Shown: positions 26,161 to 34,999 of the stretch, piece by piece | Layout: the number at the start of each line of letters is the position of its first letter | Numbering within the stretch: position 1 is the first letter of the stretch | NCBI RefSeq assembly: GCF_025263565.1 | Contig: NZ_CP079865.1 | Location: 3,534,001 to 3,598,000 of the forward strand | Direction of reading: 5' to 3' | Length of the DNA: 64,000 nt | DNA from: Mycobacterium sp. SMC-8 | GTDB lineage: Bacteria > Actinomycetota > Actinomycetes > Mycobacteriales > Mycobacteriaceae | The notes under the pieces: generated by a model | What the model saw: the letters and a program-made list of their open reading frames with translations, nothing else | Database searches by the model: none | What the model was told of the DNA's origin: nothing | Position numbers and translations under genes: made by a program

Positions 26161-26164
26161 TCGC

Positions 26165-27667
26165 TCAGGACTGTGCGAGCAGCGCGCGCAGCCGGGCCAC
26201 ATCGATCTTGCCGGTGGCCCCCCGCGGTACGTCGTCCTCGTCGAGCAGCCTCCACACGGTCGGTACCTTGAAACTGCTCAGCACCTCGCGGGCCGCCGAA
26301 TGAAGGCTCTCGACGGTGAGGTGCGGGTCACCTACGATGGCGGCGGCCACGCGGTTGCCGTCGGGACCCGGCACATCGGTCACGAAGGCCATCCCGACCC
26401 CGTCGAGTGCCCGTAGCGCCTGCTCGACCTCGGACGGATACACCGTGGCCCCGCGCACCTTGAACATGTCGTCGGAACGGCCGTGGTAGTACAGGAACCC
26501 GTCGGCGTCGAAACGGCCTAGATCGCCTGTGGGATACCAGCTGTCGGCGGTGAAGATCTCTTCACGGCTGCGGCGGCAGATACCGCGCATCACGTGAGGA
26601 CCGCGAATGTGGATCATTCCGACCGCACCCGTCGGCGCCGGCTCACCGGAGTCGGTGTCGACGATGCGCACCTGCATGCCATCGAACGGTTTGCCGCAAC
26701 TGCCCCAGGCGGTTTCGGGCATGTCGGTGTCGGCCGGGTATCCGCAGTACGGCCCGAACGACTCGGTCATCCCGAGCAACCTGGCCCGGGCTCCGGGCCG
26801 GGACCGCAACGGCGCCGGGAGCAACGCGTCGAGGCTGCCCGCCCGCAGCTCGGTCAGCTCGACCCCCGCCGCCGGCAGGTGCCGCGCCAATGCCTCGGCC
26901 TGGTCCGGCCAGCCGCGGAACAGCGTGACCCGCTCGTCTGCGATGAGGCGCAGGGTCGACTCGGGTTGTGGCACCGGCTCGGTGATCAGCGTCGCTCCCG
27001 CCGTCAGCGCGGACAGCAGCCCTGCGCCCAGACCGCCGATCCAGAAGAACGGCATCGGCAGGTACAGCCGGGTGTCGGCGTCGATGCAGCGTGCGACGAG
27101 ACCGGCCCGAACCGCACCGATCGCGTTGCCGTGCGAGTGGCACACGCCCTTGGGCGCACCGCTGCTTCCGGAGGTGAACACGATGCTCATCGGGTCGGCA
27201 GGCCGCACACCCCGCGACATCGCCTCGGCGACCTCGGCGGCTGCCGGATGGCTGGGCAGCGCGAACACCTGCCCGGGCGTCCGCACCGTCCGCAGCGAGG
27301 GAGGGGCGTCCAGGTCGTCGAGATAGCGGTGGCCGCGGAACTCGCCGACGGCGATCAGATGCTGGACCGAGGCGGTGCGCAGCTGCGCCGACAGTTCCCG
27401 GCGGGTGAGCAAGGTGCTCAGCGGTACCACCACGGCCCCGATCCGCATCAGCGCCAACGCGATCCGCGCCCACGCCACACCGTTGGGCATCAACAGCCCG
27501 ACCCGCGCACCCTTGCCGATGCCCGCTGCGACCATCGCTGCGCCGAACTCTCGGGTGAGCCTGTCGAGTTCGGCGTAGCTGATCCGCTCGGCGGGGTCGA
27601 CGATCGCGTCCTTGGCGCCGTGGCGCGTGGCGTGCGCGCGCAGCAGTGCGTCGATCGTGTCAGTCAT
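26165..27667 (-). CDS. Acyl-CoA synthetase (AMP-forming)
   Basis: A 500-residue adenylate-forming ligase. Motifs: FTSGSSGAPKGVCHSH (P-loop), LGMTESFGPY (A5), YPTGDLGRFDADG (A7), GRSDDMFKVRGATVYPSE (A8 hinge) and RGATGKIDVARL with the catalytic Lys. It activates an acid to an acyl-AMP and then acyl-CoA. ATG 27667 is preceded by GAGGA and overlaps the upstream ligase stop by 8 bp. It is the last gene of a six-gene operon of three ligases and three crotonases. Confidence 0.9.
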   Translation of the reverse strand: MTDTIDALLRAHATRHGAKDAIVDPAERISYAELDRLTREFGAAMVAAGIGKGARVGLLMPNGVAWARIALALMRIGAVVVPLSTLLTRRELSAQLRTASVQHLIAVGEFRGHRYLDDLDAPPSLRTVRTPGQVFALPSHPAAAEVAEAMSRGVRPADPMSIVFTSGSSGAPKGVCHSHGNAIGAVRAGLVARCIDADTRLYLPMPFFWIGGLGAGLLSALTAGATLITEPVPQPESTLRLIADERVTLFRGWPDQAEALARHLPAAGVELTELRAGSLDALLPAPLRSRPGARARLLGMTESFGPYCGYPADTDMPETAWGSCGKPFDGMQVRIVDTDSGEPAPTGAVGMIHIRGPHVMRGICRRSREEIFTADSWYPTGDLGRFDADGFLYYHGRSDDMFKVRGATVYPSEVEQALRALDGVGMAFVTDVPGPDGNRVAAAIVGDPHLTVESLHSAAREVLSSFKVPTVWRLLDEDDVPRGATGKIDVARLRALLAQS

Positions 27668-29213
27668 CGAAAAGTCCTCGCAGGGCGGCGAGATCCGCCT
27701 TGCCACTGGACAGCGTCGGGATTTCGGCGTGCCGCACCGCGATGACCCGCAGGGGGATCTTGTATGCCGACAGCTCGGGGCGCAGTGCGCGCTGAAGGCT
27801 GGGCAGGTCGACCGGGGCGCCGCTGCCGGTCGCGATCACGGCGGCGACGAGTTGACCACGTTCGACATCGGGTAGTCCGACGACATGGACGGCGGCATCC
27901 GGATCAGGGATCACCGCGGTGATCGCCTTCTCCACCTCGGCGGGAGCCACGTTTGCGCCCGCGGTCTTGATCATCGCGCCGGCCCGCCCGACGAAGTAAT
28001 ACACGCCGTCGCTGTCGCGCCGCACCAGATCCCCGGTGTCGAACCAGCCGTCGCCGTCGAAACAGTCCTCGCGGGCACGGCCCCAATAGCCCTGCATCAG
28101 GAACGGCCCTCGCAGCAGAAGGATCCCGAGAGCGTTCACCTCGACGTCAGCGCGGGTGTCGGGGTCGACGATCCGCGCCTCGAACCCGGGAGCCAGGAAC
28201 CCGAACGAGCCGCGGCGTGACTCCGGCTGATCGGACTCGTCGCCGCTGAGAAGCACGACACTGCCCGCCTCGGTCATCCCGAGCATGTTGTGCCGCAGTT
28301 CGGGGTCGGCCGGTCGCGCGTCGACGGCCATGATGGGGTAGAGATTGCCGCGCCGCATCGAGGACAGGTCGCGGTGCGCGAAGCTGGGATGGCGTGGCAG
28401 GTGCGCGATGCCGGCGACGAATCCGTTGGTGAGGGTGGGCTTCTCGGACTCGAGCAGGTCGAGGGTGTCGGCCGCGTCGGTGGCATTGGAGCAGATCAGC
28501 GTGGCACCGGCCACCAGGACGGCCAGCAGGCCGAACGCGAACCCTCCGATCCAGAAGAACGGCGAGTTGCAGAACAGGCGATCGTCGGCGGTCAGTCCGC
28601 GGATCTCGTTGAGACTGCGTTGATGTGCCAGCAGCGCCTCGTGGGTGTGCACGACGCCCTTGGGATCACTGGTCGACCCCGACGTGTAGATGATCGCCAT
28701 CGGGTCGCAGCCCTCGACGTCGTCCTCCAGGGCTCGCAGCGATGCTTCGTCGATGGATCCGGCATGTGCGACATCGTCTTCGGTGTCGAACAGCACGTGC
28801 CGCAGCACCGGTGCGGTGGCGGTGAAGACAGATCCGGTTGTCAGCGGTGCGCCGACGGCGTCGGTCAGCGTCTGCACGTAGTCGTGGGAGCGAAAGCTGC
28901 GCGCGGCCAGCAGCACCGAGACGTCGCTGTGCACCAACTGCCTGTGCATCTCCGGCACGGTGCCGAACGTGGAGAACGGAACCGCGACGGCTCCGATGCG
29001 GGTGGCCGCCAGCATCGCGACGACGAAGTCGGCGCCGTTGGGGTACAGCAGGCCGACGTGCGTGCCTTTTCCGACGCCGAGTGCGACCAGCTTCCGAGCC
29101 AGCACGGCCGAGCGTTCAACGGCCCGGCCGTGACTCAGGCGGGTGCGATCGCAGATCAGCAAGGGCTTGTCCGGCGGCGTCCGCTGCCGGCGCAGCACTT
29201 CGGCGACGGTCAC
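27660..29213 (-). CDS. Acyl-CoA synthetase (AMP-forming)
   Basis: A 517-residue adenylate-forming ligase with IIYTSGSTSDPKGVVHTH, LGMTEAGSVVLL, FDTGDLVRRDSDG, GRAGAMIKTAGANVAPAE and LSSGKADLAAL. The P-loop has Ser-Asp in place of Gly-x before PKG, a mild departure. GTG 29213 overlaps the preceding gene's stop (GTGA). It is the middle of three consecutive ligases, which suggests different acids in one pathway or alternative substrates. Confidence 0.9.
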   Translation of the reverse strand: MTVAEVLRRQRTPPDKPLLICDRTRLSHGRAVERSAVLARKLVALGVGKGTHVGLLYPNGADFVVAMLAATRIGAVAVPFSTFGTVPEMHRQLVHSDVSVLLAARSFRSHDYVQTLTDAVGAPLTTGSVFTATAPVLRHVLFDTEDDVAHAGSIDEASLRALEDDVEGCDPMAIIYTSGSTSDPKGVVHTHEALLAHQRSLNEIRGLTADDRLFCNSPFFWIGGFAFGLLAVLVAGATLICSNATDAADTLDLLESEKPTLTNGFVAGIAHLPRHPSFAHRDLSSMRRGNLYPIMAVDARPADPELRHNMLGMTEAGSVVLLSGDESDQPESRRGSFGFLAPGFEARIVDPDTRADVEVNALGILLLRGPFLMQGYWGRAREDCFDGDGWFDTGDLVRRDSDGVYYFVGRAGAMIKTAGANVAPAEVEKAITAVIPDPDAAVHVVGLPDVERGQLVAAVIATGSGAPVDLPSLQRALRPELSAYKIPLRVIAVRHAEIPTLSSGKADLAALRGLFDD

Positions 29214-30667
29214 CGGGACAGCGGTCTCGACGGCGCGAAGTGGGAGCGCACGGCGGCCAGGTCGGGTTTTCCCGACGGGGTGCGCGGAATGGCGTCGGTG
29301 ATCACCAGCTCGCTCGGGATCTCATAGCGCGCCAGCCGGGTCTGCAGGTAAGCCAGCAGCTCGTCCGGTGCTGCGTGGATACCGGGGCGCAACTCGACCA
29401 GCGCGACGGGGGTTTCGCCGAGCCGTGGATCCGACCGCCCGACCACCGCGGCGCCGGCGACCGCGGGATGTCCTTCGAGCGCGCTCTTGACGTCGTCGGG
29501 CATCACCTTGAACCCGCCCCGAATGATCGCCTGGTCGGCGCGCCCGAGGATCCACACGAATCCGTCTTCGTCGATACGGGCCAGGTCGGTGGTCTGCATC
29601 CAGTCACGGCTGCCGGCCATCTGGGCCGGAATGACTTCCAGCAGACCCTGCTGCCCGGGCGGCACAGGCGCGCCGCTGTCGTCGACGACGCGCAGCTGTG
29701 CGCCCGGATTGGCCCTACCGACGCTGCCACGTTTGTCTCGCCAGAATCTCTGGTGGTCCGTCAGCGTCCAGCCGGCCACACCGCCGCCGAATTCCGTTGC
29801 CGCGTAGGAGGTCAGCACCGGGATGCCGAACTTCTCGGTGAACGCGTCGGCATCATCGGCGGATAGTGGGGCGGTCCCCGACGTCACGACACGGATGCCG
29901 TCCAGATCCTCGCGGGTCAGATCGGAGTGCAGCACCATCCTCAGTGCCGCCGGTACCAGCGACACGGCGCGGGGGCGGTGCTCACGCACGGCGTCGGCCC
30001 ACTGCTTGAGGTCGAACTTCGGCAACAGCACGAACGGTCGTGCCTCGGCCAGGCACAGCAGCACCCGATACACCCCGCCGACGTGCACCAGCGGCGAGTT
30101 CACGATCGCCACGCTGCGCCGTAGCTCGGTCGGTGCCGCCGCGTCGGAATCGGCGCCCAACACGCTGCGGGCCAGCACGTCGTAGGTGAGATCGACCCGC
30201 TTGGGTGGGCCGGTGGTGCCGCTGGTCAGCATCCACACCGCCACTCCCGGGCGGCCCGCGTCGTCGGAGGCGCTGCCGAGGCGCAGCTTCGGCGGCTCAT
30301 CGAGTCCGTCGATGGTCACCGTGGTCGCCGTCGTGTCCGGCGCCGAGGTCGCGAGGTCTTGGGAGGAACCGATGATGATCGGCAGCCGCAGCGCCTGGAT
30401 GTCCGACCGGGTGCGGTCGTCCCCGCGGGCCGGATTGATGACGACGACGGTGCCGCCGCCGGAGAGCACACCCAGAAGTGCCGCCACGTGGGCGGGACTG
30501 TTACGCAGCATGATCCCCGCACGAGCGGTGCCGACGAGGTCACCGATGCGGTGCGCCACGGTCCCGACCTGCTCCCAGGTGGTCCACCGGCCGTCGAACT
30601 GGATCGCCTGTCCCGCCGGGTCCAGAGCCAGGACATCGTCGATTCGTTGCGAAAGCCGATGCCGCAT
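29210..30667 (-). CDS. Acyl-CoA synthetase (AMP-forming)
   Basis: A 485-residue adenylate-forming ligase with WMLTSGTTGPPKRVDLTY, SYAATEFGGG, QTTDLARIDEDG, GRADQAIIRGGFKVMPDD and TPSGKPDLAAV. The usual K-G after the P-loop is K-R here. ATG 30667 overlaps the crotonase stop as TGATG, which decides the start; the open frame upstream is antisense-type shadow. Third ligase of the operon. Confidence 0.9.
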   Translation of the reverse strand: MRHRLSQRIDDVLALDPAGQAIQFDGRWTTWEQVGTVAHRIGDLVGTARAGIMLRNSPAHVAALLGVLSGGGTVVVINPARGDDRTRSDIQALRLPIIIGSSQDLATSAPDTTATTVTIDGLDEPPKLRLGSASDDAGRPGVAVWMLTSGTTGPPKRVDLTYDVLARSVLGADSDAAAPTELRRSVAIVNSPLVHVGGVYRVLLCLAEARPFVLLPKFDLKQWADAVREHRPRAVSLVPAALRMVLHSDLTREDLDGIRVVTSGTAPLSADDADAFTEKFGIPVLTSYAATEFGGGVAGWTLTDHQRFWRDKRGSVGRANPGAQLRVVDDSGAPVPPGQQGLLEVIPAQMAGSRDWMQTTDLARIDEDGFVWILGRADQAIIRGGFKVMPDDVKSALEGHPAVAGAAVVGRSDPRLGETPVALVELRPGIHAAPDELLAYLQTRLARYEIPSELVITDAIPRTPSGKPDLAAVRSHFAPSRPLSR

Positions 30668-31446
30668 CAGCGGATCCGCGGCGGGGTCTTGGGGACGGGG
30701 CGCTCGGCCAGCTCTGCCTGGGCGATCGGGTTGCCGAGCCTGGTGTAGATCAGGCCCTGGTCCATCGCCGCGCGATACGGTTTGTCCAGCGATTCCCAGA
30801 TCGCCTTCACCGTGCCCTGGGTGGCGGTCGGGGGCTTGGCTGCGACCGTCGCGGCGATCTCGTGTGCGCGTTCCCACAGCTCGTTCTCGGCGACCACTTC
30901 GGTGACCAGGCCGATGCGTAGCGCGGTCTGTGCACCGACGCGTTCGTCGTTGCCCATCAACGCCATTCGCAGTGTGTCACCGAGGCCGACCCGGCGCATC
31001 AGGCCCACCGGCTCCAGTGCGGACACCAGCCCTGCGCTGACGTGGGAGTCGAAGAACGTCGCCCCCTGCGAGCAGATCACAATGTCGGCCTCGTTGACGA
31101 AGTACAACGCGCCGGCGGTGCACATGCCCTGCACGGCGCACACCACCGGCTTCCACATCTTCTGCCATTTGGGGCTCAGCAGCTCGCCGGGATCCTCGTG
31201 ATTCCAGACGATTTCGGGCTGCCCGTAGCTGGATCGGATGTCCAGGCCGGCGCTGAAGGCCCGTTCACCCGCGGCGCGCAACACCACCGCGTTGATGTCC
31301 TCGTCGGCCTTGAGGATCCGCCAGACCTCCTTCATCTCCTCGCACATCGTACGGTTGAAGGAGTTCAGCGTGTCCGGCCGGTTGAGGGTGACCGTGCCGA
31401 CGCGGGCTTGGTAGTCGAGGTCGAGCAGGACCGTGTCGAACGTCAT
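30667..31446 (-). CDS. Enoyl-CoA hydratase/isomerase (crotonase) family protein
   Basis: A 259-residue crotonase. The oxyanion-hole segments are RAFSAGLDIRSS and GMCTAGALYFVNEADI. Where classical hydratases have the first catalytic Glu (P-E-x-x-x-G) this protein has SHVSAGL, so the chemistry may not be simple hydration. Its length is normal. It sits between a crotonase 28 bp upstream and three ligases. Substrate unknown. Confidence 0.87.
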   Translation of the reverse strand: MTFDTVLLDLDYQARVGTVTLNRPDTLNSFNRTMCEEMKEVWRILKADEDINAVVLRAAGERAFSAGLDIRSSYGQPEIVWNHEDPGELLSPKWQKMWKPVVCAVQGMCTAGALYFVNEADIVICSQGATFFDSHVSAGLVSALEPVGLMRRVGLGDTLRMALMGNDERVGAQTALRIGLVTEVVAENELWERAHEIAATVAAKPPTATQGTVKAIWESLDKPYRAAMDQGLIYTRLGNPIAQAELAERPVPKTPPRIR

Positions 31447-31474
31447 CGGGGGCCTGTGATCTTCGGGCCGGCGC

Positions 31475-32287
31475 TCATCGGCACTGCCAGTTGGGGGTGC
31501 GTTTCTCGACGAAGGCCAGCGGTCCTTCCTGGGCGTCCTCGGTGCGCACCACGCGCTCGCGGAATGTCTCGGCGAGGATCTCGCCCTCCAGGAGCGGTAG
31601 GTCGAGGGTCTTGTGGATGGCCAGCCGGGTGCCGCGCACCGCGAGGGGGGCGTTGGAGTTCACGACGTCGGCGATCTCGTGGGCACGCTCGAGCAGCTTG
31701 TCGTGCTCGACGACCTCGGTCACCATTCCCAGTTCGTAGGCGCGCTCGGCGCTCATGCGCTCGTGCTTACCCATCAACGCCATCCGCAGGGCCACCGACC
31801 GCGGCAAGGCGCGGGCCAGTCGCACCGTCTCCCGGGCGGCGACCAACCCGATGCTGACGTGAGGGTCGAAGAAGGTGGCCTTGTCCGACGCGATCACGAT
31901 GTCCCCGGTCGTTACCCAGTCGAGCCCGGCGCCGCAACAGATCCCGTTGATCGCGGCGAGCACCGGTTTGGCCATCCGGCGGAACGGGGGTGTGCCCTCC
32001 TGCGGGGCTTCCCACTGGTCGTAGGTCGACAGATAGGGCCGTTCGTAGATGACCTTGCCGTCCTCCGGGATCTCCTTGACGTCCGCGCCGGTGCAGAACG
32101 CCCGGCCGGTCCCGGTGACGATCATCAGCCACACGTCATCGTCGTTCTCCACCTCGTCGTAGGCCGCCCGCAGTTCACCGATCATGTGCGGGGACAGCGC
32201 GTTGAGTGCCTCGGGCCGGTTCAGCGTGATGGTGGCCTTGTGTCCGTCGACCTCGTAGCCGATGGTGTCGTAGGTGTGGGGACTCAC
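31475..32287 (-). CDS. Enoyl-CoA hydratase/isomerase (crotonase) family protein
   Basis: A 270-residue crotonase with GRAFCTGADVKEIPED and GICCGAGLDWVTTGDIVIA. The first Glu position again reads FDPHVSIGL with His, as in the gene downstream, so the two are probably related paralogues or partner subunits. GTG 32287 has AGGAAAG upstream. Ends EKRTPNWQCR, a typical C-terminus for this group. Part of the minus-strand ligase-crotonase operon. Confidence 0.87.
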   Translation of the reverse strand: MSPHTYDTIGYEVDGHKATITLNRPEALNALSPHMIGELRAAYDEVENDDDVWLMIVTGTGRAFCTGADVKEIPEDGKVIYERPYLSTYDQWEAPQEGTPPFRRMAKPVLAAINGICCGAGLDWVTTGDIVIASDKATFFDPHVSIGLVAARETVRLARALPRSVALRMALMGKHERMSAERAYELGMVTEVVEHDKLLERAHEIADVVNSNAPLAVRGTRLAIHKTLDLPLLEGEILAETFRERVVRTEDAQEGPLAFVEKRTPNWQCR

Positions 32288-32300
32288 GTGTCTTCTTTCC

Positions 32301-33101
32301 TCATTCGCCCTTGAAATCGGGAGCGCGGCGAGCCCGGAACGCTGCCAGTCCCTCTTTGAAATCTGCTGTCCGACAGGCCAGTTCCAGACTCGCCAACTCG
32401 TGGGCCATGGACTGGGGCAGGGTCGCGTGCAGGCCGTAGTTGATCGCCTGCTTGGCCAGCCCGAGCGCCACCGTCGGTCCCGATGCCAGCCGGGTCACCA
32501 AGTCGCTTGCCGCCGCGTCGATCTCGTCGGCCGGCAGCGCCTGATGGATCAGCCCCCAGTCCGCGGCGTCGGCGCCGGTCACCTTCTCGCCCAGCAGCAG
32601 CATGCGTTTGGCGCGCGCCACACCGGCAAGGCGTGGTAGCAGCCAGGTCGAGCCGGAATCCGGACTGAAGCCGCGGTCGACGAACGGTTCCCACAGGTTC
32701 GACTCGGGAGTGGCGAGGGTGAAGTCCGCGGCGAGGGCAAGATTGGCGCCCAGCCCGACCGCCCAGCCGCGCACGGTGCACACCACCGGCAGGTGAACTG
32801 TGGCGATCAATTCGACAACCCGGTTGGCCGCGTGCGGGATACGCCGGACGAGGTTGCCCGGCCTCGGTCTGCGGCCACTGCTGTTGGTGGCGACCCAATC
32901 GGCGCCGGAGCAGAAATCCTCGCCGGCGCCGGTCAGGTGGATCGCACGCACCGAGTCGTCCGAGGCGGCGCAGGTCAGGGTCGCGACCAGATCGTCGATC
33001 ATCGGGTGGCTCAGCGAGTTTCGCCGGGCGGGTCGGTCGAGAATGATCCGCAGGACCGCGTCGTCCCTGACGCTTCGCACCGCGCCGGCGTCGTCTCGCA
33101 C
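32301..33101 (-). CDS. Enoyl-CoA hydratase/isomerase (crotonase) family protein
   Basis: A 266-residue crotonase with GEDFCSGADWVATN and GWAVGLGANLALAADFTLA, followed by LWEPFVDRGFSPDSGSTWLL, the pattern of hydratases with Asp instead of the second Glu. GTG 33101 is chosen because AAGGGA lies upstream; an ATG at 33149 in frame has no ribosome site and lies within the promoter region. First gene of the six-gene operon, divergent from the GntR regulator. Confidence 0.87.
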   Translation of the reverse strand: MRDDAGAVRSVRDDAVLRIILDRPARRNSLSHPMIDDLVATLTCAASDDSVRAIHLTGAGEDFCSGADWVATNSSGRRPRPGNLVRRIPHAANRVVELIATVHLPVVCTVRGWAVGLGANLALAADFTLATPESNLWEPFVDRGFSPDSGSTWLLPRLAGVARAKRMLLLGEKVTGADAADWGLIHQALPADEIDAAASDLVTRLASGPTVALGLAKQAINYGLHATLPQSMAHELASLELACRTADFKEGLAAFRARRAPDFKGE

Positions 33102-33173
33102 CAGGCACCGTCCCTTCAGGCGCTGCGGAAAAGCTATACAGATAGCCATACAGTTGGCACTACGATTAGTATC

Positions 33174-33181
33174 TTGTACAA
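33174..33181. promoter_or_regulatory. Candidate GntR/FadR operator
   Basis: The palindrome TTGTACAA lies in the AT-rich 109 bp between the crotonase operon and the divergent FadR-type GntR gene. It resembles the T-N-G-T-N3-A-C-N-A pattern of FadR-subfamily operators apart from the last base. Direct repeats TATACAG and CATACAG lie just upstream. Confidence 0.45.
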
Positions 33182-33210
33182 CTTAGCAAGGAAAGGCCGT
33201 CGAGGGAACA

Positions 33211-33987
33211 GTGCCGGCACCGCGTATTCGCCAGCCACGGGTCGCAGAACTCGTGGCGTCCCGGCTGCGTGACGACATCCTGACCGGGCGGCTCAAGGCG
33301 GGCGACGTGCTGCCCTCACAGGAGGCCCTGTTCGCCGAATTCGGGGTCAGTCCGCCCGCCGTGCGGGAGGCCGTCCACATCCTGGAGTCCGACGGTCTGA
33401 TCTCGGTGCGGCGCGGCAACGTCGGCGGGGCGGTCGTGCACCTGCCCTCGGCTGAGCGCACCGCACAGATGATCGGCATGGTGTTGCAGACCCGCTCGGC
33501 CACCCCGACCGACGTCAGCGAGGCGCTGCTGCATCTGGAACCGATCTGTGCCGGGATGTGCGCGGCGCGTGAGGACCGTCTGACCGAGGTGGTTCCTCAC
33601 CTGCAGGCGGCGATCGACGCGCAGGTCGAGCATTTCGATCACTCGTCTCGTTATGTGCCCAACGCTCGCCGGTTTCATGAAACGGTCGTGGCGCGGTGCG
33701 GCAACGAGTCGATGATCCTGCTCATCGGGTCGCTTGAGGTCATCTGGTCAGCGCACGAGTCCTCGGTGTGGAGCGACGAATGCCACCCCGAGGAACCGAT
33801 GCGGCCGAAGATCATGCGCGCGGCATTGCGCGATCATCAGCGGATCATCGAGGCGATCGTCGACGGAAACTCCTCACGCGCAGTGCGATTGGCGCAGGAT
33901 CACCTCGCCGCCGCCCGCCGCAACACCCTGGCCGTCGGCTCGGACAGAACCATCGAAGCGAAGCTGATCGCCAATCACGACCGTTGA
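33211..33987 (+). CDS. FadR-subfamily GntR transcriptional regulator
   Basis: A 258-residue GntR regulator. Its winged helix includes LPSQEALFAEFGVSPPAVREAVHILESDGLI-type residues near 30-60 with the wing VRRGNVGGAVV; the C-terminal FCD domain has RFHETVV and the metal-type His in LRDHQRII. GTG 33211 follows GAGGGA. It is divergent from the six-gene ligase-crotonase operon and upstream of a crotonase and thiolase, so it probably controls both sides, released by an acyl-CoA. Confidence 0.9.
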   Translation: MPAPRIRQPRVAELVASRLRDDILTGRLKAGDVLPSQEALFAEFGVSPPAVREAVHILESDGLISVRRGNVGGAVVHLPSAERTAQMIGMVLQTRSATPTDVSEALLHLEPICAGMCAAREDRLTEVVPHLQAAIDAQVEHFDHSSRYVPNARRFHETVVARCGNESMILLIGSLEVIWSAHESSVWSDECHPEEPMRPKIMRAALRDHQRIIEAIVDGNSSRAVRLAQDHLAAARRNTLAVGSDRTIEAKLIANHDR

Positions 33988-34011
33988 CACCCCACGACGA
34001 CAGGATTCACC

Positions 34012-34920
34012 ATGACGAGCACCGATGACGGCCGCGTGCTGTTCGAGGTCGATCGCGACAAGCGCATTGCCACCATCACGCTGAACAACCCGAAGCGGCG
34101 CAACTCCTACGACGCCTCGATGCGGAACTTGCTCGCACGCTACCTCGACGACGTCGCCGAGGACGACGACATCACCGTGGTGTTGCTGCGCGGGGCCGAC
34201 GGCGTGTTCAGCACCGGCGCCGATATGAACAACGCGTACGGCTGGTATGGCGGGTCCGGGCGCGACCAGGGCGCTCCTGGGGCCAGGCGGCCCAGTCAGC
34301 GTCGGCGGCTGACAGTGGACCGCAAGTCCTTCGGCTTCTACCACAACCTGATGGGCTTCCCGAAGGTCACCGTCGGGGAGATCAGCGGGTACGCGCTGGG
34401 CGGTGGGTTCGAGATGGCGTTGATGACCGACATCTCGGTGATCGCCCGCGACACCAGGATCGGCATGCCGGCCACCCGATTCCTCGGGCCCGCGCTGGGT
34501 AGCTTGCACATGTTTTTCCACCGGCTGGGCCCGGTGCTGGCCCGGCGGCTGCTGCTGACCGGTGACGTCATCTCGGCCGGGGATGTCGAGCACCTGGGCG
34601 TGTTCACCGACACCTGTGACGCTGCCGCGGTGCCGGCCAGGGCGCGGTACTGGGCCGAGAAGGCCGCGAAAATGCCGGCCGACGGTGTGGTGATCGCCAA
34701 GGAGGCGTTCCGGCTCGTCGAGCAGAGTCAGGCCTATCAGGGCGAAGAGGTCGCGAGCTACCTGTTCCACGCATACGGGACGAACCTGCAGTTCGCCGAG
34801 GGTGAGTTCAACTTCGTCAAGACGCGTGCGCAGCACGGGACGAGAGAGGCCTTCCGGCTGCGTGACGAGCATTTCCACGTCCCGGAGCCCGAGCTATACC
34901 CCGACTCCCACGCCGAGTGA
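34012..34920 (+). CDS. Enoyl-CoA hydratase/isomerase (crotonase) family protein
   Basis: A 302-residue crotonase, longer than the usual 260, with an insert of about 30 residues (YGWYGGSGRDQGAPGARR) after GVFSTGADMNN and a C-terminal extension. The second oxyanion segment is GYALGGGFEMALMTDI. The Glu position reads RIGMPATRFLG, without the P-E motif. ATG 34012 lies 24 bp after the GntR stop. Probably co-transcribed with the regulator. Confidence 0.87.
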   Translation: MTSTDDGRVLFEVDRDKRIATITLNNPKRRNSYDASMRNLLARYLDDVAEDDDITVVLLRGADGVFSTGADMNNAYGWYGGSGRDQGAPGARRPSQRRRLTVDRKSFGFYHNLMGFPKVTVGEISGYALGGGFEMALMTDISVIARDTRIGMPATRFLGPALGSLHMFFHRLGPVLARRLLLTGDVISAGDVEHLGVFTDTCDAAAVPARARYWAEKAAKMPADGVVIAKEAFRLVEQSQAYQGEEVASYLFHAYGTNLQFAEGEFNFVKTRAQHGTREAFRLRDEHFHVPEPELYPDSHAE

Positions 34921-34953
34921 TCTGGCTCACCTTCTGTCGACACTACATTATCT

Positions 34954-34967
34954 GTTAGTTTTGTAAC
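34954..34967. promoter_or_regulatory. AT-rich promoter with short inverted repeat before thiolase
   Basis: GTTA-GTTTTG-TAAC (34954-34967) lies in the AT-rich 79 bp before the thiolase start. The arms are only 4 bp, but the local base composition and position suit a promoter/operator. Confidence 0.3.
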
Positions 34968-34999
34968 GTCTGTCTGTCACGAAACCGAGGTCGAAGAGC

